64,000 nt of DNA from Carex sylvatica (Eukaryota > Streptophyta > Magnoliopsida > Poales > Cyperaceae). The first letter of the stretch is position 1. Each line of letters begins with the position of its first letter. Below are positions 34,375-45,711 of this stretch, in pieces. The DNA lies in the NCBI GenBank assembly GCA_964058845.1, contig CAXKVR010000036.1:310001-374000 (forward strand), written 5' to 3'. The notes under the pieces are model-generated. The model was given only the letters and a program-made list of their open reading frames with translations, did not search any database and was not told the DNA's origin. Position numbers and translations under genes: made by a program.

Positions 34375-35310
34375 GGTTCTTTAATTGAGGAGGACGAGAG
34401 ACTCATACAAAAATTCATAGGACTATCCACCATAGAAAACAAGGGGCCGTTGGTAGAGCTCACAAGCTGGGGGGCGTCTAGCACTAACTGGGAGTGCACT
34501 GTTCTTACAAAAGTGATAACAAACTTTAAAGACAGCCTTCGATCCATGATGATCAAGGCTTGGAATGCTGATCCTCTAACCTCTTTCAAATCAATGGGGC
34601 AAAATGCTTTCTTAGTTGAGTTCAGCAATGAGGAAGATACACAAAGGGCTCTGTTGAGAGGGCCTTGGACTTACAAAGGTGATCTAGTAGCAATCAAGAA
34701 GGTCCACTCACACCTCTATATCAACCCAGCTCAAGTCACAACTGCTGAGCTATGGGTCCAACTCTATAATGTCCCAGTGAATGTTATTGATGAGGGGATT
34801 GCACAAGCGGCAGGTGAGGTGGGGATACCTCTTACTCTGCCAATGGAAGGGTATGTGGGAGGAAGAAGGTTCGTTAAAGTCAAGGTCATGGTGGACCTAA
34901 AGAAGCCCTTAAAGGACAGGGTGCGTATCACTCACCAAACACTTGGTGAAGTCACTATTCACTATGTGTATGAGAAAGTATCAAGAGTATGTTCCTTCTG
35001 TGCTATGCTAGGGCACGAGATTCAAAGCTGTAATGAATACCTTCAACTTTCGAGAATTGTACAGAAAAGGGCCCATGATCCAACTCTCACCATGTCAAAC
35101 CTCCTTAAACCGACTACTGGCAATTGGATAACTAATTCGGCCTTTGTGCCGAGGCCAACAGTAATAGAGGCTCAGCCTAGTTCAAAACGGGCCTATTCAG
35201 AAACAGGCTTCCAGAAAGGAGGTTTTCATGCAGGCATGCAAAGCCCAAAAAATACAGGCAATGAGGCTGACCCATCTCTTAATGTCATCCACTCTGAAAG
35301 CCCAATGTAA
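34375..35310 (+). pseudogene. LINE ORF1 (DUF4283 and zinc knuckle), 5'-incomplete
   Basis: An open frame with no in-frame ATG at its start; the first codon available at 34,450 is TTG. It is read as the 3' part of ORF1. The DUF4283 region (QNAFLVEFSNEEDTQRALL, GPWTYKGDLVAIKK) is followed by a VCSFCAMLGHEIQSC zinc knuckle (CX2CX4HX4C type) and a basic/serine-rich tail ending at TAA 35,310. Family role: the ORF1 protein binds LINE RNA. The missing start agrees with 5' truncation during target-primed reverse transcription. Confidence 0.85.
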
Positions 35311-35393
35311 TTGGAGCTACCTCTCTCTAATTCATCCTTTAATTCAATTAAAAAGCCAAGGCCAGCGGGCCCGAATTCACCAGCAAAGCTTAT

Positions 35394-38300
35394 ATGAGTC
35401 TAGCGTCGTGGAATTATCGGGGTAGTGGGGGCACGACAATTGTCACATTAAATAGATACCTCCATTGCACAAAGGCGGACATAGCTTTCATTTCAGAAAC
35501 ATGGTGCGGGAAGGAGAAAGCAGAAAAAAGAATTTGAAAACTGTCTCTGTGTAACTCAGCCATAGTTCCTTCTGAAGGTCAATCGGGTGGTTTATTGTTA
35601 ATTTGGGGAGACACTTTTAGAGTTATTGTTTTAGATTTTTGTAAGAACTGGATCATTGCAGAGGTTCAGCAACAGGGGTCGGCCCCTTGGACCCTTATTG
35701 GCATTTATGGAGACCCGGCCTGATCCTCAAATCCTGAAATTTGGGCTCATCTTGAGGGCTATTTACAAGAACTGGAGGGGCAGGTTTGCATTTTGGGGGA
35801 TTTTAATGCTGTTGCATCTGAATCAGAGAAATAGGGAGGCACCGATACTCTCTCCTCCTCAAACATTGCTTTTCAAAACTGGATCAGCTCGGTCGATTTG
35901 ATAGACCTCGGCCACTATGGTCCGGCTTTCACCTGGACTAACAAACAGTCAGGTAGGGCCAATATTACGCAACGGCTAGACATAGCTATGGCGTCAGCCT
36001 TATGGACTTTACGCTTTCCGACGGTGGCCGTGTAGCACCTTCCTTTCTTCTCTAGCGATCATTCGCCTATCTTATTAAGGCTGGCTCCACAAAGTAAGAA
36101 GATAAAACTAAATTTTAAGGTGGAGAATTGGTGGATGCTTAAGAATGGCTTCCAAGGGGTCTGTCAAAAAGCGGCAGTCATGGGGGATGGAAATTGGGTC
36201 AAGACAAGGAAGGTCTTTAAGCAGGAAGCTAAGAAATGGGTCAAAACAAACAAAAACCTAGATCAAATGCTTAGAGAAATAGAGGATCAGATGGTCAGTA
36301 TCAACTCTCTTAGGCTGGACTTAGTTGACAAGGAGGTTGAGCGACAGTACAAACTGACCATGACCAATTTCTAGTCATGCGAGAGGCATACTGGCATCAG
36401 AGAGCAAAGGTGGATGGGGCACTTTTCGGGGATTCAAATTCAGCATTTTTTCATGCAATGACAACCACCAGGAAGAGAAGGAACTGCATAAAGGCATTGC
36501 AGTTGGCGGATGATTCTTGGGAGACAGATGAAAAACAAATTAGAAGGGCTTTCTTGCAGCATTTCCGTGCTATCTACACCTCGGTCAGAGAAAAATCAGT
36601 CTTTGAAGCATCTTTCCCATAAGTGCTCAACCATATTCCAAAGCTGTCAGCTCAAAGAACATCCAACATCTCTCAAATGCCAACAGATCAAGAAATTCTC
36701 CAAGTGGTCATTTCTTTGGGCCCGGATAAGGCTCCAATCCAGATGGCATAAATGCTAGACTGATTCAGAGTAATTGGGAATCATTTGGGCCTGCTATACT
36801 AACTGAAATTCACTCTTTTTTTCGAACAGGTCTGATGCCAACTCACATCGCACACTCAAACATTGTTCTGACCCCAAAATCACCAGATGCAGCTAGAGTC
36901 ACCGAGTTTCGACCGATCTCGGTTTGCAACATCACTTACAAGATAATATCCAAGCTCCTCGCATCTCGGATTAGACCAATCATTGACTCATGTGTGTCAG
37001 TGAGTCAAAGTGCTTTCATCCCTGGGAGGGACATCTTAGAAAATGTAATTTTATTGCGTGAGATTTTGCACTCGTTTAGGCTCAAGAATTACAAGAAGGC
37101 TAAGTTCTACCTTAAGGCCGATCTCTCTAAGGTTTTTGATAGAATGCAATGGGACTACTTAGAGGAGGTTCTACCCTTCTACGGCTTTCTGAGCAACATT
37201 ATCTCTTGGATCATGGCATGTGTTAGATCAGCGGAATACACAATCATGTTTAATGGGAGGGGTGACGGTTTCTTTTAGCCCACATACCTCTTTCCCCATA
37301 CCTCTTTATAATTGGAATGGATATTCTTTCAAGACAATTGCAGTTACAGTCGGATTTGGGGAAGTTAAAGGGGACCCGAGTAACAAGCAGTGTTGCCTCC
37401 CTCACGAGCTGCTTATATGAAGATGACCTTCTCCTATTTGGAGAGGCATCTGTAGGTGAGGCAACAATCTTCAGGCAAATTTTGCAAGATTTCTCTGAAT
37501 TCTCGGGTCAGCAGATAGGACCATCCAAAAGTTCGATTTGGTTTAGCCATACCACTGGAAACAACATCAGAGGAGAAATAGAAGATATTTTTCAAGTCCC
37601 AAATCAATCGGGGGCAAAAAAGTATCTTGGAGCTCCTATTATTGCAAATTCGGCTAGATATGAGTTATTGATTGAAAGAGTGTCTGGGAAGTTGCAAGCA
37701 TGGAAGGGTAGAACGCTATCACATGCAGGGAGGGTTGTGCTAATCAAAATGGTGCTGCACTCGTTGCCTATATACTACATGGCAACTTCCAAAATCCCAC
37801 AAAAGGTAATGCAGAAAATAAAGGGCATAATAGTCAGATTTTTCTGGGGAAAATCTGAGAAAAAAAGATATATGGCATATGTGTCTTGGGAGAACCTGTG
37901 TAAGCCGATCAGCTTTGGTGGACTTGGGTTCAAGAATTTAGAGGCTGTCAATGATGCCATGTTATTAAAACAGCTTTGGAAGCTTGCTTCTAATCCAAAC
38001 TCACAATGGGCTAGGTTTGTAAAAGCAAAATACCTATCTAGATCAGCCCTATGGACATCCAAGCGCACGTATAATTGCACGATTTTCTCGAGATGCATTA
38101 TGGGCTTAAGGGAAGTGCTTTTTTCAACCTTGAAGTGGGATATTGGAGATGGTAGAACATGTAGAGTTATAGGAGAACCTTAGTGCGAGGGGTCTATGAA
38201 TGTCCACAGTTTATCGGGAACAAGGCTGACACTCACAGTCAACCAATTAGTCGATACAGAAACAAGGATGTGGAATTTCGCAAGAGTGATAAAGGTTTTT

Positions 38301-39402
38301 GGATACGTGACAGGTTTGGAGATCATCTCAAATTCCAGACCACCTAAGTTGGAAGGAAGTCCTGACAGCCTTGTTTGCAATCTCTCTTCCAATGGGAGTT
38401 ATACTGTAAAGGGTGGTTACAAGCACCTTAGAAAAAATCAGCAGCAGGTGGACAGGGTGCAGGTGGATTTCTGGGACCTTGTATGGAACAGAGGTGATTT
38501 AACCCCCCGAGTGAGGCTATTCATTTGGAAGTTAAGCAAGGGAGCACTACCTCTGTTAGCAATTATCGCTTTCTGTATTCACAAAGGCAGGCTCGACCTG
38601 TGCCACTTGTGTAACAGGAACTGAGGATGTTGCTCACCTCCTATTCAATTGTTCCTTCTCAAGAGGTTGTTGGTTTGCAAGCTGCCTTGCCTTAAGATCC
38701 GATAAGCTATGGGAATTTTTACAAGAAGGGCCCCAGTTTCTAACCCAACAGCTATCTGATGAACAGTAGACTGACTTTGCAAATATCACATGGGCAATTT
38801 GAAGGTGTCGGAACAATAGGGCATACAACGGCAAGTTACCAACAATTGAGTTGTTTCAGAGGTACTTCTATCAAATCTCGACTGAGTCGAAAATTATAGC
38901 AATTGGTAAATTTCTCACCAAATCACCAGTGCATAATGAGGTGTTACCAGAATCGGAATACATATGCTGGTCAGATGGGTCCTGGACTACTGACTGGAAG
39001 GGACTAATTGGGGGAGTACTAATGAAGAATGGGGTTCTAATTGCTTACTGGTCCAAAGCTGTCAGGTCATGCTGTCCACTTTAATCTGAAGCATTGGCTC
39101 TAAAAGAATGAATCCTTGAGGCCTTCAAATATGGGTTAACGGGTTGCCTGTTTCTCACAGATAGCAAAGAACTGGTGGGTCTAGTTGCTCAATTATCTCC
39201 GTTGTTACAAGCTGATTGGAAGGTGTTTAAGGAAGTGCAAGAGATATGGAGGCTGCTTCAAGACAACAAAGAATTCAGGTGCCACTCGGTGCCAAGATGC
39301 CACATTGAGTTGGCTGATTATCTGGCAAAGAAGGGGCGCTCTGAAGATTGGATTTTAACAGGGAGTACTTATCCATTGTATCATGACTATAGAGGTGCTT
39401 AG
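35394..39402 (+). pseudogene. LINE ORF2 (endonuclease, reverse transcriptase, RNase H), decayed
   Basis: Pieces in three frames line up in order. The endonuclease begins at ATG 35,394 with SLASWNYRG, then ISETW, LGDFNAV, RLDIAMAS and SDHSPI. The reverse transcriptase (36,835-37,720) has FRPISVCNITYKIISKLLA and QSAFIPGRDILENV; its catalytic box reads YEDD where plant LINEs normally have Y/FADD. It is followed by the thumb/connection region, a zinc-binding-like linker, and an RNase H-like domain (WSDGSWT, LFLTDSKELV, AHIELADYLA-like end). At least six stops or shifts occur, for example TGA at 35,536-35,538, TGA near 35,721, and breaks near 36,374, 36,620, 37,277 and 39,083. No functional product is possible. 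Confidence 0.9.
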
Positions 39403-39549
39403 TTCTTAGTTTTTGATTTAAAGGTCCCTAGAAAGTAGAAGGTTTCTTTTCAGACAATATGTAACTGGATCCTATTTGGGAATCGTCCCAGATGTAAAAA
39501 AAATAGCCTACGGGCTTTCTAATGAAAAAAAAAAAAAAAGCATTAGGTT

Positions 39550-40280
39550 ACAATAAATTACACTCATCGCATATTTAACAAGGTTTATATTTAGAATAAT
39601 TATATTCATCCCCACATTTCTATTTCCTCTCTATCCCTACAGCTACAATTTAGAAAGATTGTATTAAAGTCCCCACTAAGTATTAAACACTTCTAAAATT
39701 AGAGGGTCCATATTAAATAAAGAATGTGATAATTATTTAAAGGTTGTACTCTGGTCCCCACTAATTATTTAAACAATTCTAAAATTAGAGGGTCCACTTC
39801 TAAATTAGAGGTAGTACTATGGTTCCCACTAATTATTTATCCATATAAAAATATTTATCATGATAAACGTATACGAGGTGGTTATTCAAATATTTTTTAC
39901 ATATGTATAAATACTTGTAATACTTTCAAGTATAGGTATAAATACTTTCACGACGAGGTATAAATACTTGTGTGACGACGAGTCCCAAAGTATGTCATCA
40001 TGAATCTTTTTTGAAAGAGAAAATTACGTAGAAGATGTTCGTAATTTTACGGAGATAAATAGAAGGATAGAAGTGCAGAGACAATTATCATAATCCTATT
40101 ATATAATTGCGCCTACGATAATTCTTAGTGAATAAAAAAATTAGAGACTGTCAATTTTTGAGTGACAATTATTTATTTTGACTCTGGGGTTGGACTGAAA
40201 ATGATATCTGCATTAATTATTTTTCAAGGAAATTATATGTGGTGCAAAAGCAAGAGCAAGAGTCCATATCGATCGCGTGA
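39550..40280. other. Intergenic sequence between LINE and MULE
   Basis: A short repeat, TCTAAAATTAGAGGGTCCA with TTATTTAAA, occurs near 39,690 and 39,778. AAATACTT(G/T)-type motifs recur at 39,910-39,970. No gene is supported. Confidence 0.4.
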
Positions 40281-40425
40281 GGTAACAAAATATTTCTGGT
40301 TAGATCCGGACCATTCAATCAAAATTCGGGCTAATCGGATCTGAGGTGGAATGCTTGAAGCTCTTTTAATGTTCGTGCACATTCTGATCAGACGGTTTGG
40401 ATCTAAACAAAAATATTATGTCACC
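40281..40425. mobile_element. Foldback MITE (TTAGATCCGGACC arms)
   Basis: GGTAACAAAATATTTCTGG and TTAGATCCGGACC on the left are mirrored by GGTTTGGATCTAAACAAAAA and TATTATGTCACC on the right. It is related to 29,095-29,242. Confidence 0.6.
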
Positions 40426-40518
40426 TTAATTAGGTGATATGAATTCCAAAAGCTAAGTACGTACTTGAGGTTCTATATTTTTCCCATAACTAATTAAATT
40501 ATTTTATCAAAACGAATC

Positions 40519-40586
40519 TATATGTTTTACAATTACTAATCAAACAATTTTTTTTATTTGATTAGTAATTGTTAAACATATATAAA
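40519..40586. repeat. Hairpin with 25-bp arms
   Basis: ATATGTTTTACAATTACTAA and following TCAAA pair with TTTGATTAGTAATTGT and TAAACATAT across a loop of ~15 bases. Nothing nearby suggests a gene end or a microRNA precursor with a known target. Confidence 0.6.
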
Positions 40587-41229
40587 ACTGGATATATTTT
40601 TTTTAATAACTTCTCAATTTTATTTTTCTGTGGTGATGTGAAACTAAGGTTGTCAACCACAGAAAAAAGAAAAAAAAAATGATAATTGAGTGTGCCGCAT
40701 CTGCTAATATTTTAGCATATTTTATTATATTTTTAACCTAGCCTATTTGACAATATTTGAGCATATTTGAGTGACTTTTAACGTATTTTAGTGTATTTTA
40801 ACAAATTTTAGATTGTATATTTAGCAAATTTTAGATTGTATATTTGGGGATACAACTGCTTCATTGTATATTTTAGATTCAATGCACATCACATCAAATT
40901 TAAACTGCTGAGGTACATCCGCTTCACGAATCCGTATATCACCCCAGGTACTTGAGATGCAAGCTGAAAATCAGGACCGTTCTTTTAGCTTGGCACAAAT
41001 CTTAAAGCAACTCCTTACAGAAATAACTGTTTGTTTTTTAGTGTACATAGCTGTCAAATTAAGTCATTTAGAATGATTCAAAACCGGAAAAAGGAAAATT
41101 CATATCCAGGTTGGACTTTCAAGTGTATATTGACAACAAGCGCGCTTTCCCTGTTGTCGTTGTTGTAGACCGTCTGATTGATCTATCCAATGACCCTAAG
41201 AAAAATCAACTGAGAGTGTGATCTACCTC

Positions 41230-41330
41230 CCGATTTTTTTAATAATAGAAATTAAATAAATAAAATATCGGAATACGATACTGATTTTTTTATTTTTTAA
41301 ATATGAGTAGAATGGAACGAGTTAACCCGT
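41230..41330 (+). repeat. MULE left terminal inverted repeat
   Basis: About 100 bp; the inverse is at 49,460-49,560. The first ~60 bases are identical apart from the length of a T run, and the match continues through AATATGAGTAGAA(T/C)GG before diverging. Confidence 0.9.
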
Positions 41331-41384
41331 CCCAAAATGTATTTGCATAACCCTGGTTTAATCTTAATCAAGCTTAAAAAAAAA

Positions 41385-41620
41385 AAAAAAAAAAACCGGG
41401 CCGGGAAGGTAGGACCCGTCCCGCAAGAAAAAAAAAAAAGAAAAAAAAAAGAAAAAAAAAACCGGAAAAAAAAAGAAAAAAAAAACAGGGACGGGATAAT
41501 CCAACCCGTTCCATACCCTTCTTCTTAAATCACTCCCTGCCAAACTCTCTCTCTCTGTCTGCCTTCTCTGTCTCTCTCTGTCTGCGAAAAAAAATTTCGC
41601 TGTCTACCCCCTCCGAAAAG
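41385..41620. repeat. MULE left subterminal region with GGGACGGG motifs and CT leader
   Basis: GGACCCGTCCCGCAAG and GGGACGGGATAATCCAACCC alternate with long A runs, then comes CTCTCTCTCTCTGTCTGCC and an AAAAAAAATTTCGCTGTC stretch. Very similar CT-rich sequence with AAAAAAAATTTCTGTC stands at 48,970-49,050 on the same strand, so this part is shared between ends as a direct, not inverted, repeat. The basic lysine-rich frame at 41,337-41,528 is a product of the A runs. Confidence 0.6.
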
Positions 41621-42384
41621 AAAAAGAGGAAAAACGGTATCGGTGCTAGGACGGATTACAGTAGCCCGTCCGGATCTCTTCCTCTGCTGCTGCCTTTCTC
41701 TCCTCTGCCGACTTCTCTCATTTTTTTTCAAGGTAATTTTTTTATTTATATAAAATTAAAATAAATTAGTATAGAAATTAATTAATAATAAGTTTCAATT
41801 TAATTTGTTATCTAATTATAGTGAATTTTATTAGTTTGTTAATTGTAAATTAAAAGAATTGATAAATTAGAGTTTATAATAATTAATTTATTTTTAGACC
41901 ATTTGATACGATAAAATTAATTTCGTTTAATTTATTTATTTAAATTAGTCCATAGCATATAATTGAGAGAGTTGATAGTATTATTTTAATTATTATTGAG
42001 ATTAGTTGCAATTTATTAGATATGAATAATTCGTAATATTATTTTGAGAATATTTTAGCATAAAGTTCATAGTTCATTCATTTTGAATTTTTAGTAATGC
42101 AAGTAATTTAGGTAATGTAGGTACTTATTTTTTTTAATTTATTATGAAAATGAATTGAATTAACTAGATTTAATTTTATTAGTTTGTTAAGTGTATTTTG
42201 CAAGAAGTGATAAATTAGATAATTTATTAATCTCTTATTTTATCTATTTCTTAATTTATCTATTCATGTTCATGTGTGTTTTATAGTTCATAGGTATTTG
42301 CTTAATTTAGTAATTTATTTAATAATGTGAATGGTTAGTAAATTTAGATTGTTATTAATTTTTTCAAAACGTTATGCATATAGA

Positions 42385-45375
42385 ATGTCAAGCAGTCGTA
42401 ATCCGTGTGGCACTTCAGATGCTGCAGCTGCATATGATGATGTTGGTTTTGATCCGGCATGGTCAGCAAGTAATTTTAGCAATTTATTATGGATGCCGCA
42501 TGACCAACATAAGGTCTCACGAATCTATGACAATGTAAGTTACTCCATTAATTATATAATATATTTTTTTATAAAATATTATATACATATTTGAATTACA
42601 ATATTTTATTTTAGTCAATTTATATAACATTGACAGGATTACAGAGATATAGGAGTGGAATCTCGAAATGTCTGGACTAGGATTACGTACAATGACCTTT
42701 GCAAACCATTCTTGCTTAGACTCGGTTTGTATCAGGTTTCTCAAATGGATCACATAAAAATTGATCCAGCACTCCTCACTGGTCTCGTGGAGCGATGGAG
42801 ACCAGAAACCCACAGTTTTCATCTTCCCGTGGGAGAGATGACAATAACGCTACATGATGTTTCTTGTCTCTGGGCACTGCCGATCATGGGATTACCGGTG
42901 ACGGGTCCTTCAGACCGTACTTGGTCTATCTTAGTGGATCAGCTTCTTGGAAATGGGACCGCAAGTGCGGTGCTTAAAAAGAAGAAGAAATCGGGGCCAA
43001 ATGATGCGGCAGAGGTTCGAACAACTTCTGGGTATGCTATAAATTTGAAGGAGTTGCGTAATTGATTTGCTGCAATGCTAAACACTCAAGAGGGTGAGCC
43101 TACAGAGGAGCAGGTACGTCAGTACACAAGGGCGTATGTACTCGGTTTGTTCGGGTCTATCTTTTTTGCCGATTCATCGGGAGATTCGGTTCCGGCAATG
43201 TACTTACAATTTCTAGTAAATCTTGATTCTCCGGAACAGTACAACTGGGGTGGGGCTGTTCTAGCTTATCTCTACAGGAGCCTTTGTATTGCGGTTCAGC
43301 GTAAAACAAAGTGTATGTCAGGATCAACCGTGCTTCTACAACATTGGTGTTGGTCTCATTTACCGACCGGTTGTCCTCGTCCCTTACATGATTGGAGTCC
43401 AGATTGGGGCATGCCAAATCAAGAAGAGTGTCCAGCATTAGGAGATAAGTGGTGTTGTCTTCATGATTATCACCAAGGTCACAATCGGAGTGGAGTTAGT
43501 TACTTCCGCAATCAACTACAGAAGCTCGAAGATTACATAGTAAAATGGGAGCCTTACAATGCGATGTTAAATGAGATACCGTGTAAGCTGCCATCACGAG
43601 TTATTAACGAAAGAGATGTATGGCTAGCTCGTGTACCACTTGTGCACTTTTGGATAATTGAGCATTATTACCCAGATCGTGTGATGCGGCAGTTCGGGTA
43701 TGCACAGCCCATCCCGCCACCACTGCCGCTCCCCGAGGATGAGGTACGCCGGTTGCATAAATTTGTTCACAGTTCCAATGTGGGATTAGTAAATTGGTCT
43801 AATGTGCATCAGAATTACATAAATGAGGCATCTAATCCAGAAAACCACTTAGTTGTTGCAACCGGATATTGGAGTCACTACGACATATTGCCATATCGAA
43901 GTTGGTTCCAGAATAATGGCATGTTCAATATATTCTTAGGAAGACAGTGCATAGAGGGTCTTGACGATCCCGTTCCAGAATACAGAGATGAGACTGGTGA
44001 AGTATGGTACATTCCAGGTGCCCCAAAATCGACACGTGATGTAAGTTTTATAAATTAGAAATATTTATAAGATGATATTATTTTTTCAGTGAATTTACAA
44101 TTTTTTTTATTTTATAGTCATTACGAGGGATAAAAATAATATCAGCAGCTATAGGATTGACGAAATTAAGAGCACTCAAGAAAATAGGGAAATTTTTTCT
44201 CAAAGCAAGTTGTGGCCTTCTCAGAGACAACGGTATGGATGCTAAATTGCAAAGTATGTTGAGGGCGGCCGATCTTCCAGACAATATCGATGACATATCA
44301 GATGGTGATAATCCAGAACCTATCCCCAACTTGCCGCAAGATTTAGACCCCAACTATCATGATAGATGGATAGAAACAAATGACGGGTTAACTGAATATC
44401 TCAGAACCTTTGAAACTGGACCTAGTCAGGTTGATCTGGTAAGTATTAAAAAAATACTTTTATTGGTTGTCGATTGTGTTTACTAAGATAGTAAAATATT
44501 AATTATAGGGAGGGGATGATCATGGCACGACCGCACAAGGCAACGTAGAATCTAGTCAGGACTGTCAGGTAATTATTTAATACTCTAAGAAATTAGAAAT
44601 AATCGTCGAGTTTGTTATTACAATACTAAATTATTTTTATAGAGAACGGAGGACCCAGTTGGGCAGTTCATGTCAGAGTTGTTGGACAACCCGGGGTACG
44701 TACCAGTTCATCACACAGTACCTAGTCAGATCCATCAGGTATTAATTTCCTCACTTACGATTTTTAATTTTAATAATCATTTATATAGTTTATTAAGTAC
44801 TAAAGTAATTATTATAGGAATCACAAGTTCCTATCACGTTCGAACAAGACAACGCAGGACCTAATCAGGTCTATCAGGTAATTTTATCTCTCCTGAAATA
44901 AATTTTAACTAATCGTTTATTATGTTTGTTACTAATAATAAAATAATAACTAATAATAAAATAATTATTACAGGGAGTTAATAGATTTGTCAGTTGGGAC
45001 CAGACATACGATCAGGCGTATCCTCATGATGCGCAATACATGGGTCATACAGGACCTAGTCCGGTATATCAGGTAATAATTTCAAAATAATTTTATTTTA
45101 TTTAAATGATAGTCGATTATATTTATTAAATACTAAAATGATTATTGCAAGATTCGGATCATATCGGGTTGGCCCCACTAGATTTTACTGGTGCACAAGA
45201 CAACATAGGACATAGTCTGGTCGTTACGCCATGTACACAAGCAGTAGAGGCCTTTTTTCCATCATACAATAATGTTTATGTCAGGCGTAGGAGAGCGAAC
45301 AATCAAGAAGTTATACCAGAACGGAGATACCCAGAGCGAGATCGTCGAGCACCAGATATGTTCACTTTTGATTAG
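42385..45375 (+). pseudogene. Plant mobile domain (PMD/MAIN-like) gene in the MULE
   Basis: Proposed exons are 42385-42534, 42637-44040, 44118-44438, 44509-44568, 44643-44738, 44818-44877, 44974-45072 and about 45151-45375. All junctions but the last keep frame with GT/AG. Exons 1-3 encode the PMD: WMPHDQHKVSRIYDN, TGLVERWRPETHSFHLPVGE, RQYTRAYVLGLFGSIFFAD, WLARVPLVHFWIIEHYYPDR, LPYRSWFQNNGMFNIFLGR. Exons 4-7 are small and end alike (SSQDCQ, PSQIHQ, PNQVYQ, PSPVYQ). The last encodes a basic tail, RRRRANNQEVIPERRYPERD. Two lesions are seen: an in-frame TGA at 43063-43065 where the family usually has Trp, and an AA instead of AG at the final acceptor (45,149-45,150). The product of such genes is unknown; host PMD proteins (MAIN, MAIL1) act in silencing and genome stability. 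ATG 42,331 is an alternative start. Confidence 0.85.
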
Positions 45376-45711
45376 GTATTTAAATTGACTGTTAGTTAGT
45401 TTGTGTTACGGGAGAATGTATTTCAATGGACTGTTAGTTAGTTTGTGTTACGTGGGATTGTATTTAAATGGACTGTTAGTTAAATGGATTGTTACTTATT
45501 TTAGCTTTTACTACTTCAGAATGTTTTATTTCATTCTTATTTTGTTTTTATTTTGTATGAATGTTACTTGAACTTGTTCATGGTAGTTTAAACAAAAATA
45601 GCTAAATAAACTGCAAAATAACATAAACTTGAACTACTTTAATTAATCTTCAACTGCAAATCAAATGATCTACAAAAATAAACTATAAAAAATGAGTCTT
45701 CAAATCTGAAA
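45376..45711. other. Convergent gap between the two MULE genes
   Basis: It contains a direct repeat, GGACTGTTAGTTAGTTTGTG, at about 45,389 and 45,429, plus a related third unit near 45,470. No ORF or RNA is recognised. Both transcripts must terminate here or overlap. Confidence 0.5.

Larger units (their letters stand above)
34329..39549 (+). mobile_element. L1-type LINE, 5'-truncated, with 11-bp target duplication
   Basis: AGCATTAGGTT occurs at 34329-34339 and again at 39539-39549, directly after a poly(A) tail (39,525-39,539). Between them lie a DUF4283/zinc-knuckle ORF1 and an endonuclease-RT-RNase H ORF2 in the plus direction, as in plant L1 elements. The 5' end is truncated: ORF1 is open from near the element start without an ATG. 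ORF2 is interrupted by many stops and shifts, so the copy is dead. The target site was inside the CCCAACA hairpin repeat. Confidence 0.9.

Noticed and set aside
40519..40586. Hairpin considered as a microRNA precursor
   Set aside because: Low-complexity AT arms, no known family sequence and no target; more likely a MITE remnant.
40930..41220. Possible upstream exons of the TrmO-like gene left of the MULE
   Set aside because: A short open frame (LEMQAENQDRSFSL...) is present but I cannot match it to the family's N-terminal region.
41337..41528. Lysine-rich 63-residue ORF
   Set aside because: Produced by long A runs in the MULE left subterminal region.
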